The notes under the pieces are model-generated. The model ran no database searches, was not told where the DNA came from, and worked only from the letters and a program-made list of their open reading frames with translations. This document shows, piece after piece, positions 18,700-26,699 of a stretch of DNA of 64,000 nucleotides; positions within the stretch are counted from its first letter, which is position 1; each line of letters starts with the position of its first letter. Origin of the DNA: Mesorhizobium sp. B2-1-8 (GTDB lineage: Bacteria; Pseudomonadota; Alphaproteobacteria; Rhizobiales; Rhizobiaceae); assembly GCF_006442545.2 (NCBI RefSeq), contig NZ_CP083953.1, forward strand, positions 186,001 through 250,000. Reading direction: 5' to 3'. The position numbers were made by a program, and so were the translations under genes.

Positions 18700-21675
18700 G
18701 TGGGTAGAAGAAAGCTTATCAGCTCAAAGGAAGCGGCGATACTCCTGGGTATAGCGACGAACGAGGATGGCCTAATCCGTCACTTTACACTGGACCCGGT
18801 AGATCGTTTGCAATGCGAGCTCCGCCGCCGACCGCAGAACAAGCTGGGCTTCGCGGTGCAACTCTGCACAATCCGCCAAACGGGACGGCTCTTGTGGGAT
18901 GACGAGCAGCCACCCGCGGCTGTGATCAACTATCTTGCGGATCAGCTCGGTATCGACGCGCGCCTCTACGCTTTCTATGCACATCGAGTACAGACGCGTT
19001 TCGATCACAGCCGGTCTTTGATGGCTTACCTCGGTCTGAGGACTGCCTCCAGAGACGATCGCCGCGCGGCCCTTGTGGCTGCAATCGATGCGGCGGCCGA
19101 TGGCGATCACGGGTTGCCGATCGCGACAGCAGTCATTGCCGAGTTCCGGAAACGAAACGCGCTCCTTCCCTCGCTGCATTCGATCGAGAAGATTGGCCTC
19201 GGCGGTCGCGCGATAGCTCGCCGACGAGCTGAGAAAGAACTCGTCGAAGGTATCCCGCCCGATCGGCTTACATCATTGGACAGGCTGTTGGAGGTTGATC
19301 CGGTGATCGGCCAGACGCGATTTCATTGGCTGCGATCCGCGCCAGAAGCTCCAGGTGCGTCAAACCTGGTCGGGCTGACCGAACGTATTGCCTTCCTGCG
19401 CACGCTGGAAATCGATTCGAAACTGCAGATGCGCATATCGTCCGGACGGTGGGACCAGATGATCAGTGAGGGTAACGCCACGCCGGCATGGCTGGCCAAC
19501 GACTTCAATGCGAGTCGCCGGCAGGCTTTGATCGTCGCGCAGGTCATCAAGCTCGGCCAGAAGCTCACCGACGATGCAGTGTCGATGTTCATCAGGTTGA
19601 TGGGTCGGCTGTTCTCGCAAGCCAACAACCGCAAGAAGCAGCGGCACATGGATTGCAGGCCGGATACCGCCAAAGCGCTGCGCATGTTCCTTGACACGAT
19701 CACAGCCCTGCAGTCCGCGAACGACTATGGCCGGAACGCACTGGAGGTTCTCGATCAGGAAGTTGGATGGCACCGGCTGCTGCGGATCAAGCCTGAGCTC
19801 CAGTCAATGGTTGAGGATAATGAGGCGTCGCCCTTGGCCTTGGCGGGTGAGCAATACGCGACCGTAAGCAAATATGCGGGCTCGTTTCTGCAGGCGTTCA
19901 CGTTCCAATCGGCGCGGCGACACGATCCGCTTCTTGCGGCAATTTCTCTGCTGAAACGGCTCTATGCCGAGAAGCGGCGGACACTTCCGGATCGCGTCCC
20001 GGTGACCCACCTCAGACAAGCTGATCGACGGCTCATCCTTGGGCAGGAGAAGCCGGATCGGCGTCTCTATGAAATCGCAACGCTCGCGGCTTTACGAGAT
20101 CGACTTCGGTCGGCGGACATATGGGTCGACGGCAGTCGATCCTTCCGACCAATCGATGAGCATCTGATGCCGCGGTCAACGTTCACCACAATGAAGGAGC
20201 AGGATCGGCTCGGACTTGGCGTTCAGGGTGACGGTGCGGCCTGGCTCGCGGAAGCGCGACAGATGCTCGACTTCAACCTGAAGCGGCTGGCGCATAGAGC
20301 ACGATCCGGAAAGCTCGAAGGTGTTCGTCTGGAAGCAGCCACGTTGATCGTCACGCCAATCGCTGGTGAGGTGCCCGTGGAAGCTGAGGATCTTAACGCC
20401 GAGATCAGTGAACTCTATCCGTTGATCGAGGTGCCGGACCTCCTGAGGGAAGTGCATGAATGGACCGGCTTTGCGGATTGCTTCACGCATGTTCGCACGG
20501 GTGACACTCCGAGGAACGTCTCGGCCATGCTGGCTGGCGTACTGGCCGATGCGACCAACCTCGGTCCGAAACGGATGGCCAGCGCGTCCAAGGGCATCAG
20601 CGCTCACCAGATCAGCTGGATGCGCACCTTCCACGCCCGGTCAGAGACCTACCGCGCAGCCCAGGCCTGCGTGACGGACGCACACACCCGCCATCCGCAT
20701 TCTCGACTTTGGGGCAACGGAACAACCGCATCGTCCGATGGTCAATTCTTTCGCGCGACCGACCGAGCCGCAAAGCGCGGCGACATCAATCTGCATTACG
20801 GCAGCGAACCCGGATCCAAATTCTACAGCCACCTTTCCGATCAGTATGGCTACTTCAGCATTCTGCCCATCAGTCCGACTGAAAGCGAGGCTGCCTATGT
20901 GCTCGATGGGCTATTCGATCAGGACACGGCCCTCGAAATAGAGGAGCACTTCACCGACACCGGCGGTGCCAGCGATCACGTCTTTGGGCTGTTCGCTCTG
21001 ATCGGCAAGCGGTTCGCACCGCGATTGCGCAACCTCAAGGACCGGAAGTTCCATACATTCGAGAAAGGCGATGCATATCCGGCGCTGTCCAACCACATCG
21101 GGGCGCCGATCAACACCACTCTGATTCTCGACCATTGGGACGATCTACTTCATCTGGCGGCGTCGATCACGACGCGAACCGTCGTGCCGTCTACGATCCT
21201 GAAGAAGCTCTCGGCGTCGCCGAAGGAAAGCCAACTTGCCAGAGCTTTACGTGAACTCGGTAGGATCGAGCGATCTCTGTTCATGATCGAGTGGTACTCG
21301 AGTCCAGCATTGCGGCGGCGTTGCCAGGCTGGCCTCAACAAGGGTGAGGCGGCGCATAAGCTGAAGCGCGCTGTCTTCTTCCACGAGCGTGGTGAAATCC
21401 GTGACCGATCGTTCGAAAGCCAGGCGTTCCGCGCCTCCGGCCTCAATCTCGTCGTCAGCGCGATCGTACACTGGAACACGGTCTATATCGAGCGGGCCGT
21501 CACCCACTTACGCAAAATGCATCGTGAGATTCCGGATCACCTGCTCAAGCACGTATCTCCGCTGAGCTGGGAACACATCAATCTGACCGGCATCTACACC
21601 TGGGATGCAGAACATCAGATGCCTGAAGGCTTCCGGTCGCTCAGGCTTCCGGCTCGGTTACGTCAGGCCGCATGA
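18700..21675 (+). CDS. tnpA: Tn3-family transposase TnpA
   Basis: The best start is the GTG at 18700, behind AAGGGAGA, giving 991 residues, normal for Tn3 TnpA; the frame is open from 18679. The N-terminal DUF4158-type DNA-binding region runs through LLGIATNEDGLIRHFTLD. The DDE catalytic domain shows the first Asp in GVLADATNLGPKRMA, the second in AAKRGDINLHYGSEPG and the Glu in ALRELGRIERSLFMIEW. The protein ends GFRSLRLPARLRQAA. It appears intact, so the element could be active if a resolution route exists elsewhere. Confidence 0.92.
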   Translation: MGRRKLISSKEAAILLGIATNEDGLIRHFTLDPVDRLQCELRRRPQNKLGFAVQLCTIRQTGRLLWDDEQPPAAVINYLADQLGIDARLYAFYAHRVQTRFDHSRSLMAYLGLRTASRDDRRAALVAAIDAAADGDHGLPIATAVIAEFRKRNALLPSLHSIEKIGLGGRAIARRRAEKELVEGIPPDRLTSLDRLLEVDPVIGQTRFHWLRSAPEAPGASNLVGLTERIAFLRTLEIDSKLQMRISSGRWDQMISEGNATPAWLANDFNASRRQALIVAQVIKLGQKLTDDAVSMFIRLMGRLFSQANNRKKQRHMDCRPDTAKALRMFLDTITALQSANDYGRNALEVLDQEVGWHRLLRIKPELQSMVEDNEASPLALAGEQYATVSKYAGSFLQAFTFQSARRHDPLLAAISLLKRLYAEKRRTLPDRVPVTHLRQADRRLILGQEKPDRRLYEIATLAALRDRLRSADIWVDGSRSFRPIDEHLMPRSTFTTMKEQDRLGLGVQGDGAAWLAEARQMLDFNLKRLAHRARSGKLEGVRLEAATLIVTPIAGEVPVEAEDLNAEISELYPLIEVPDLLREVHEWTGFADCFTHVRTGDTPRNVSAMLAGVLADATNLGPKRMASASKGISAHQISWMRTFHARSETYRAAQACVTDAHTRHPHSRLWGNGTTASSDGQFFRATDRAAKRGDINLHYGSEPGSKFYSHLSDQYGYFSILPISPTESEAAYVLDGLFDQDTALEIEEHFTDTGGASDHVFGLFALIGKRFAPRLRNLKDRKFHTFEKGDAYPALSNHIGAPINTTLILDHWDDLLHLAASITTRTVVPSTILKKLSASPKESQLARALRELGRIERSLFMIEWYSSPALRRRCQAGLNKGEAAHKLKRAVFFHERGEIRDRSFESQAFRASGLNLVVSAIVHWNTVYIERAVTHLRKMHREIPDHLLKHVSPLSWEHINLTGIYTWDAEHQMPEGFRSLRLPARLRQAA

Positions 21676-21694
21676 CGTTCATGCTTCGTTCGAC

Positions 21695-21732
21695 CTTAGC
21701 GTGTCGCTGGGAACAGTTCTTGTTCCGACCCC
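21695..21732 (-). repeat. Right terminal inverted repeat of the Tn3-family element
   Basis: A 38-bp end, reading inward from 21732 as GGGGTCGGAACAAGAACTG. It differs from the left end at about three positions in the middle. Confidence 0.88.
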
Positions 21733-21749
21733 ATTTTACTCTCCAACTC

Positions 21750-22703
21750 ATGATTCGCCTCGATCCCGCGACCGCCAGCTCAGTCGCCACGCCGCCCAGC
21801 GTCCCGGCCTGGGCGCTCGCCGCCGGCGCGCTCAGCGATGCCGACGCCGCCTTCCGGGCCGGCGCCGCCCTGGGTGCGCTCGACAGCCTCGCCCGAGCGC
21901 AACCTGCCTGGGCCGGCGCCTGGCGCCAGCGGCTGGCGCTAAAATGCGCCGGCGCCAGCATGCGGCTCGCCGGCCGTGCCGAGGACGAAGCCGCGCTGCG
22001 TGACACCTGGCACTTGCGCCCGGCCGGCGCCGATCCCGGCCCCGCCGGCGCCATTTTGGGCGCCTGGCGGCAGTTGGCCGCGCAGCCGCCCGTCGTCAGC
22101 GCCGAACGGCTGGCGAAGGTGGTCGAGCTGCTCGGACTCGCCTGGGGCGATGAGGCTCTCGTCGATCTGTGCGCGGCGATCGACGACCAGGCCCGCGGCG
22201 GCCGGCCGGCGCCGTTCGCCGCCGCGGCAATCGCCACTCACATCGTCGCCATGCGGCCCGACGCCGAGCTGTTGGCCTGGTGGCTGGCCGACCTGGTGCT
22301 GGCGCAAAGTTTTCGGTGGCCGCGGCCGCTGCCGCTGTTGATGGCCCAAGCTTTTGGCGCGGCGTTTCGCGCCGAAGACGGCGGCAGGAGAAGAAAACCG
22401 GGCGAAAAGAATTTTGAGCGGGCGGTCTGCGTTGCGCTGGTTCAAGCGGCGGCGGAGGCCTGCCGGCTGGCCAGCGAACTGTCGCGCCGCGCCGAAAAAC
22501 TCCTGGCGGTGGCGCCGAAACTGCGCGCGAAAGGCGCCGGCGACGTGATTATTTTGCTCCTGAATGAAGATGCCGTTTCCGGCTCGCTTGTGACAAAGAA
22601 CCTGTCGCGCTTTGCGGCGCGCCGCCTGTTTGAACGGTTGCAACAGCTCGATGCCGTGCGCGAGCTTTCCGGCCGCACCACTTTTCGGCTGTTTGGGTTG
22701 TAG
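21750..22703 (+). CDS. DUF1403-family protein
   Basis: From the ATG at 21750 the protein has 317 residues. It begins MIRLDPATASS followed by the family-typical segments WALAAGALSDADAAFRAGAALGALD (residue region 20-45) and LVDLCAAIDDQ. Later segments are PLPLLMAQAF and NLSRFAARRLFERLQQLDAVRELSGRTTFRLFGL. It is rich in Ala and helices and has no membrane segment. DUF1403 proteins are known mainly from alphaproteobacteria and have no assigned function; they often sit beside an scpB-like gene, as here with a 2-base gap. The open frame extends upstream into the transposon end, which has replaced its native promoter region; no good ribosome site precedes the ATG. Confidence 0.8.
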   Translation: MIRLDPATASSVATPPSVPAWALAAGALSDADAAFRAGAALGALDSLARAQPAWAGAWRQRLALKCAGASMRLAGRAEDEAALRDTWHLRPAGADPGPAGAILGAWRQLAAQPPVVSAERLAKVVELLGLAWGDEALVDLCAAIDDQARGGRPAPFAAAAIATHIVAMRPDAELLAWWLADLVLAQSFRWPRPLPLLMAQAFGAAFRAEDGGRRRKPGEKNFERAVCVALVQAAAEACRLASELSRRAEKLLAVAPKLRAKGAGDVIILLLNEDAVSGSLVTKNLSRFAARRLFERLQQLDAVRELSGRTTFRLFGL

Positions 22704-22705
22704 CC

Positions 22706-23404
22706 ATGAGCGAAGCGTCCGCCCGTCGCAAGCCGAACGAACAGCCTGTGCTGCTCGATACGGAACTGGACCACCTCCCGCCGGAGCTGCGCTGGCGCGA
22801 ATGGATGGGCCGCGTCGAAGCGGTGATCTTTGCCGCCAGCGAACCGGTGACACGGAGTGTCCTCGCGCGGGTGGTGGGAAGAAACTGCAACATCGAGCTG
22901 ATCATCGACGACATCCGCACCGAGCTCGCCGGCCGCCCCTACGAGCTGGTCGCGGTCGCCGGCGCCTGGCAGCACCGGACCAAAAAGGTTTTTGGCGACG
23001 TCATCCACGCCGCCTTCGGGACAGCCGTGGGGCAGGGGACAAAAGAACTGTCGCAGGCGGAGGCGCTCGTGCTGATGTGCATCGCCTATTTCCAGCCGAT
23101 CACCCGTGGGGAGCTGTCGAGCTTCTTCGGCAAGGAGGTGTCCCGCGATCTGATCGGCGTGCTGCGCGCGCAGGCGCTGATCGCCTCGGGGCCGCGCAGC
23201 CCGCAGCCGGGTGCGCCCTATACCTATGTGACGACCAAGAATTTTCTCTCGCAGTTCGGGCTCGACACGCTGCGCCAGCTACCGGATTTCGAGGCGCTTG
23301 AGGACGCCGGGCTGCTGTCGAAGGAAAAGCTGCTCGCTGGTGATATCATCCCAGCGTTTGCAGATATCGGCGATGATGGCGGCAGCGCCGCTCTCGATAA
23401 ATAG
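22706..23404 (+). CDS. scpB: ScpB-like protein (SMC-Scp complex kite subunit)
   Basis: This 232-residue protein has two winged-helix segments typical of ScpB. WMGRVEAVIFAASEPVTRSVLARVVG starts the first; LSQAEALVLMCIAYFQPITRGELSSFFGKEVSRDLIGVL and the APYTYVTTKNFLSQFGLD segment form the second. ScpB dimers bind the ScpA kleisin and regulate SMC ATPases in chromosome condensation. No ScpA or SMC gene is nearby; the partner is DUF1403, two bases upstream. This is probably an accessory paralogue, not the housekeeping ScpB. It is convergent with the helicase gene. Confidence 0.82.
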   Translation: MSEASARRKPNEQPVLLDTELDHLPPELRWREWMGRVEAVIFAASEPVTRSVLARVVGRNCNIELIIDDIRTELAGRPYELVAVAGAWQHRTKKVFGDVIHAAFGTAVGQGTKELSQAEALVLMCIAYFQPITRGELSSFFGKEVSRDLIGVLRAQALIASGPRSPQPGAPYTYVTTKNFLSQFGLDTLRQLPDFEALEDAGLLSKEKLLAGDIIPAFADIGDDGGSAALDK

Positions 23405-23414
23405 ATCATCCCCA

Positions 23415-26400
23415 TCACTGACGGACGATCCACGCGATCTCGCCGCTTGTCAGATAGACGATTCCGCCGCGCATGGCGCCGGTCGCAGACAGGTAGTCAC
23501 GCAGCTGCTGCACATGTGCTTCGCGCACAGCAGGTGTGGGATCGACGTCGGATTTCCAATCGATGGCAGCGTCGACACGGTCTTCGATGATCGCCAAAGC
23601 GTCGGCCCGCCCGGCAATAAGGTTCACCTCGTCGCGCCCCCAGATTGCCATCTCGGGCACAAGGTGAGGCCGCAGTTCGGCAATCTGCGGCAAAGCGAGC
23701 CCGCGGAGCGCTGCTGCTCCCATCTCATTAGGATCGGGCTGAGGTTCATCGTCATTTACGCCGGTCACCAATTGATCGAGCAGTTCGCGAGCGCGGTTAA
23801 CGCTTGCGCCGAGTTCTCCCGCAAGCTCGCCGGTAAGAAGCTCTTCCATCAGCTTGTGAAGGATGACGCCGCGGCGGGCTCCGGCACCGACCACCTCGAA
23901 ATGCTCAATGTGGCTCTCCAAAGTTACGACGCCCTCGAGAGGGTCGCCGAGTCGATCGGCATCGTGTTCGCTGGGCCGGCGCCATACGATTGGTGGCGCG
24001 CTTTCCTCGACGCAACGTTGCTCGGCGACAAAAATATCGGAGGACTGCTCGTTGGGCACAGACGCCGCTGCCGGCATTTCGCGCTGCGCCAATGAAGTAA
24101 AGTTCAGCTCAGGAATGTTTAGCTGGCGCAGATCTATTGAGCTGAACCAGGAATCCTTGGACGCCTGAGGGATGTGGGGGAGGATCAGGAGATCCCGTGC
24201 CCGTGTGCACGCCACGTACCAGATACGCTCACGTTGATTGGCATCCTCCAGGCTTTCCGCGGCGCGCGCTGCAGCCAGCTCCAGCGGCGCGACGCCCCCC
24301 AGCATCCAGTGCAAGGTGTTGTCGGATTGCCGATGCACGAACTGATCCGGCCGGTAGAGTTCGGTCGTCGAATTGACCGGAATGACGATTGGCCACTCCA
24401 ACCCCTTAGCGCTATGAATGGTGACGATCTCGACGGCATCCTCGGCAGCATCGATGCGTCCTTCCTGCGCCCGAGCCTTGCGCTCCCAATCTTCCTGCAG
24501 ATCGCGAATGAAAGCGCGCAGACCAGCGATCGAGTAGCCGCGCGCTCTCTCAATCAATGCGTCGAGGTTGACAAGCGCGCGGGCATTCCTGTTGCGATGT
24601 CGCGCTGCCATGATCACGCGAACATTCAGGCGTTCGATGGCCTCCGCCAAAATCAGGCTTGGGGTCACGATCGAGGCGCGCCGACGAAGCCGCTGCAATT
24701 CGACGAGAATATCTCTGGCGACACCATGCTGCACGAGCTCGGGATCCGTCCGCACAGTGAAAAAGCGTTGGCCGTCGTCTTGCTCGACAAGGGCTGAGGT
24801 GATGTCCAGCAGTTCCTGTTCGCTCAGGCCCACCAGCGGCCCTCGCATCAGCGCGCCAAAGGCCAGCGTGTCGGAGGAATCCGCCAGGACCCGTAGCAAC
24901 GCCAGAATGTCCTGCGTTTCCTGCCGCCGCATCAGAGTCTGGCCGGCTTGCGAGGATACCGCGAGGCCGCGCTGCTCAAGCGCACGCTCGTAACGCCACA
25001 GCTCCGTGTGTCCCGGAGAGAGCAGCGCGATGTCGCCGGCCCGCAGCGGAGTGGATGTCTTGTCCGCACGTTTTATCGACACATTGCCGATCAAGGTGGC
25101 GCAAATGTCGGCAACGCGCTCGGCTTCGGTCTCGCGAAACATTTCCGCGTAGATGCGACCCTCGGTAGCCACCTCGACGGTGAAGCGGGCGACGCAGGGA
25201 AGCGGGTGCGACGCTTCGAAGAGGGTGGGGGCGAGCGCGACATATCGGGGCTGCGAGGGCTTGGCAAAGACCGGCTCGAAGCAGGCGTTGACATGCTCGA
25301 TGATCGGTTTCAGCGATCGGAAATTAGCGGTGATCTCAAGCACCGCACCATGATCCTGGCCGTCGATCAGCTGGCGGCAGAGTTCGTAGGCTTCGATGTC
25401 GGCGCCGCGAAAGCGATAGATCGCCTGTTTCGGATCGCCGACGAGGAAGAGCGCTCCGGACCGTAGCTCCGACTTCTCCCATTGTCCTGGCCGCGCTTGG
25501 GCCGCGGCGATCGAGAACAGGATCTCGTTCTGGATGCCGTCGGTGTCCTGGAACTCATCGACCAGGATATAGCGATAGCGCTGGCCGATGGCCTGGCGCA
25601 CCTCGTCATGGGCGCGGACCAGCGAGCGGACGTGAATCAACAGATCGTCGAAATCCAGGATGGCGGCAGCGCGCTTGCGCGCCTGATAGCTTTCCAGCAA
25701 CTGGTCGAGGGAGGTCGACAGCAAGCACACCAACGTGCTGGCGATATGACCGACGAGCTCGCTCCAGGCGGTGACGACGATTTCATAAAGCTCCCGGCCA
25801 TCCTTTGAACCGACATCATTGCGGTGAGCGCCGAAGCCCCGCGCAGCCTCATCGTAGGTTTTCAGCTGCAGGCCTTTGCGCTCGAAGAGACGGCCGGTTC
25901 CCGGATCGCAGAGGCGCCACAGGGCTCGGAAACTCTCTTTGCTTGCGAGGCAGTCATGATATCGCTGCGCAAGCTCGCGCAATTCGTGCGCGATGTCGGA
26001 AAGCCATTTGTCGGGTTCGGCGCTCACCTGCCACCGGTCGAAATCGTCGACCGCCTGGACGAAATCAATGTCGGGCCGCGCGCCGGCGGACGGAAGGATC
26101 GGTTGGGCGTCGGGATGCTTGCGCCGAAGGTTCGCGAGTTCACGGATGAGATCCACCACCTGAAGCGGAATCTCTTCCGCCAATACGACAATCGGGTCGC
26201 CTTCCGCGGCATCGGCCGCGAGCCGATGCGAAAACCACGCCGACAGCTCCGCCATGAATAGATTGTCGGCGACGGTGGCATCGACCACACGGGCGCCGGG
26301 GTCGAGTCCGGCCTGGACGCCATGGCTGCGGATGACCGACTGGCAAAATCCGTGAATTGTCGTCGCCGTGAGCTCGTCGAGCCGGGGAAAGGCGACGATA

Positions 26401-26699
26401 AGCGCCTTGCGCTGCTGCTCCGAAAGGCCCTGCGGAAGAACCGCCTCAAGGAACGCGGGAACATCGCCTGCCAGCAGCTTATCGACCGTTTCCCTGATCC
26501 GGCGCGCGAGCTGGCTCGCGGCGAGCTCGGTAAAGGTGATGGCGGCGATCTCGCCAGGGTGGCGCCCGGCCGCCAGCATCATCGCCACACGACCGGCCAT
26601 CAGGGAGGTCTTGCCCGTTCCCGCGGCCGCTTCGACCAACAGGATCGAGGAAAAATCGGTCATGGCCCGGCAACGGGCCTCCTGATCGGCGAGCGTCAT
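23415..26699 (-). CDS. UvrD/Rep-family helicase with C-terminal nuclease, AddA-like
   Basis: The ATG at 26699 (1094 residues) overlaps the TGA of the upstream nuclease gene as ATGA; the open frame runs on to 26831 inside that gene. Motifs include Walker A VEAAAGTGKTSL, motif Ia ITFTELAASQLARRI, Walker B YRYILVDEFQDTDGIQ and FLVGDPKQAIYRFRGAD. VTIHSAKGLEWP and WYVACTRARDLL follow. A PD-(D/E)XK nuclease motif near the end reads GRADALAII...AAIDWKSD followed by HVQQLRDYL. Such proteins pair with an AddB-like subunit to resect double-strand ends. It is shorter than rhizobial AddA (about 1180) and probably an accessory, perhaps defence-related, version. Confidence 0.88.
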   Translation of the reverse strand: MTLADQEARCRAMTDFSSILLVEAAAGTGKTSLMAGRVAMMLAAGRHPGEIAAITFTELAASQLARRIRETVDKLLAGDVPAFLEAVLPQGLSEQQRKALIVAFPRLDELTATTIHGFCQSVIRSHGVQAGLDPGARVVDATVADNLFMAELSAWFSHRLAADAAEGDPIVVLAEEIPLQVVDLIRELANLRRKHPDAQPILPSAGARPDIDFVQAVDDFDRWQVSAEPDKWLSDIAHELRELAQRYHDCLASKESFRALWRLCDPGTGRLFERKGLQLKTYDEAARGFGAHRNDVGSKDGRELYEIVVTAWSELVGHIASTLVCLLSTSLDQLLESYQARKRAAAILDFDDLLIHVRSLVRAHDEVRQAIGQRYRYILVDEFQDTDGIQNEILFSIAAAQARPGQWEKSELRSGALFLVGDPKQAIYRFRGADIEAYELCRQLIDGQDHGAVLEITANFRSLKPIIEHVNACFEPVFAKPSQPRYVALAPTLFEASHPLPCVARFTVEVATEGRIYAEMFRETEAERVADICATLIGNVSIKRADKTSTPLRAGDIALLSPGHTELWRYERALEQRGLAVSSQAGQTLMRRQETQDILALLRVLADSSDTLAFGALMRGPLVGLSEQELLDITSALVEQDDGQRFFTVRTDPELVQHGVARDILVELQRLRRRASIVTPSLILAEAIERLNVRVIMAARHRNRNARALVNLDALIERARGYSIAGLRAFIRDLQEDWERKARAQEGRIDAAEDAVEIVTIHSAKGLEWPIVIPVNSTTELYRPDQFVHRQSDNTLHWMLGGVAPLELAAARAAESLEDANQRERIWYVACTRARDLLILPHIPQASKDSWFSSIDLRQLNIPELNFTSLAQREMPAAASVPNEQSSDIFVAEQRCVEESAPPIVWRRPSEHDADRLGDPLEGVVTLESHIEHFEVVGAGARRGVILHKLMEELLTGELAGELGASVNRARELLDQLVTGVNDDEPQPDPNEMGAAALRGLALPQIAELRPHLVPEMAIWGRDEVNLIAGRADALAIIEDRVDAAIDWKSDVDPTPAVREAHVQQLRDYLSATGAMRGGIVYLTSGEIAWIVRQ

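Larger units (their letters stand above)
18541..21732 (+). mobile_element. Complete tnpA-only Tn3-family transposon
   Basis: The element is bounded by 38-bp inverted repeats that begin GGGGTCGGAACAAGAACTG on each side and end ACACGCTAAG, differing only in a four-base stretch in the middle. It carries one gene, tnpA, and no resolvase, res site or passenger gene that I can see. The five bases outside each end (TGCTA left, ATTTT right) do not match, so the usual 5-bp target duplication is absent. The right end stops 17 bases before the DUF1403 start codon. Confidence 0.88.

Noticed and set aside
21939..22853. 304-codon minus-strand frame opposite DUF1403
   Set aside because: Antisense shadow in GC-rich DNA, no recognisable domain.
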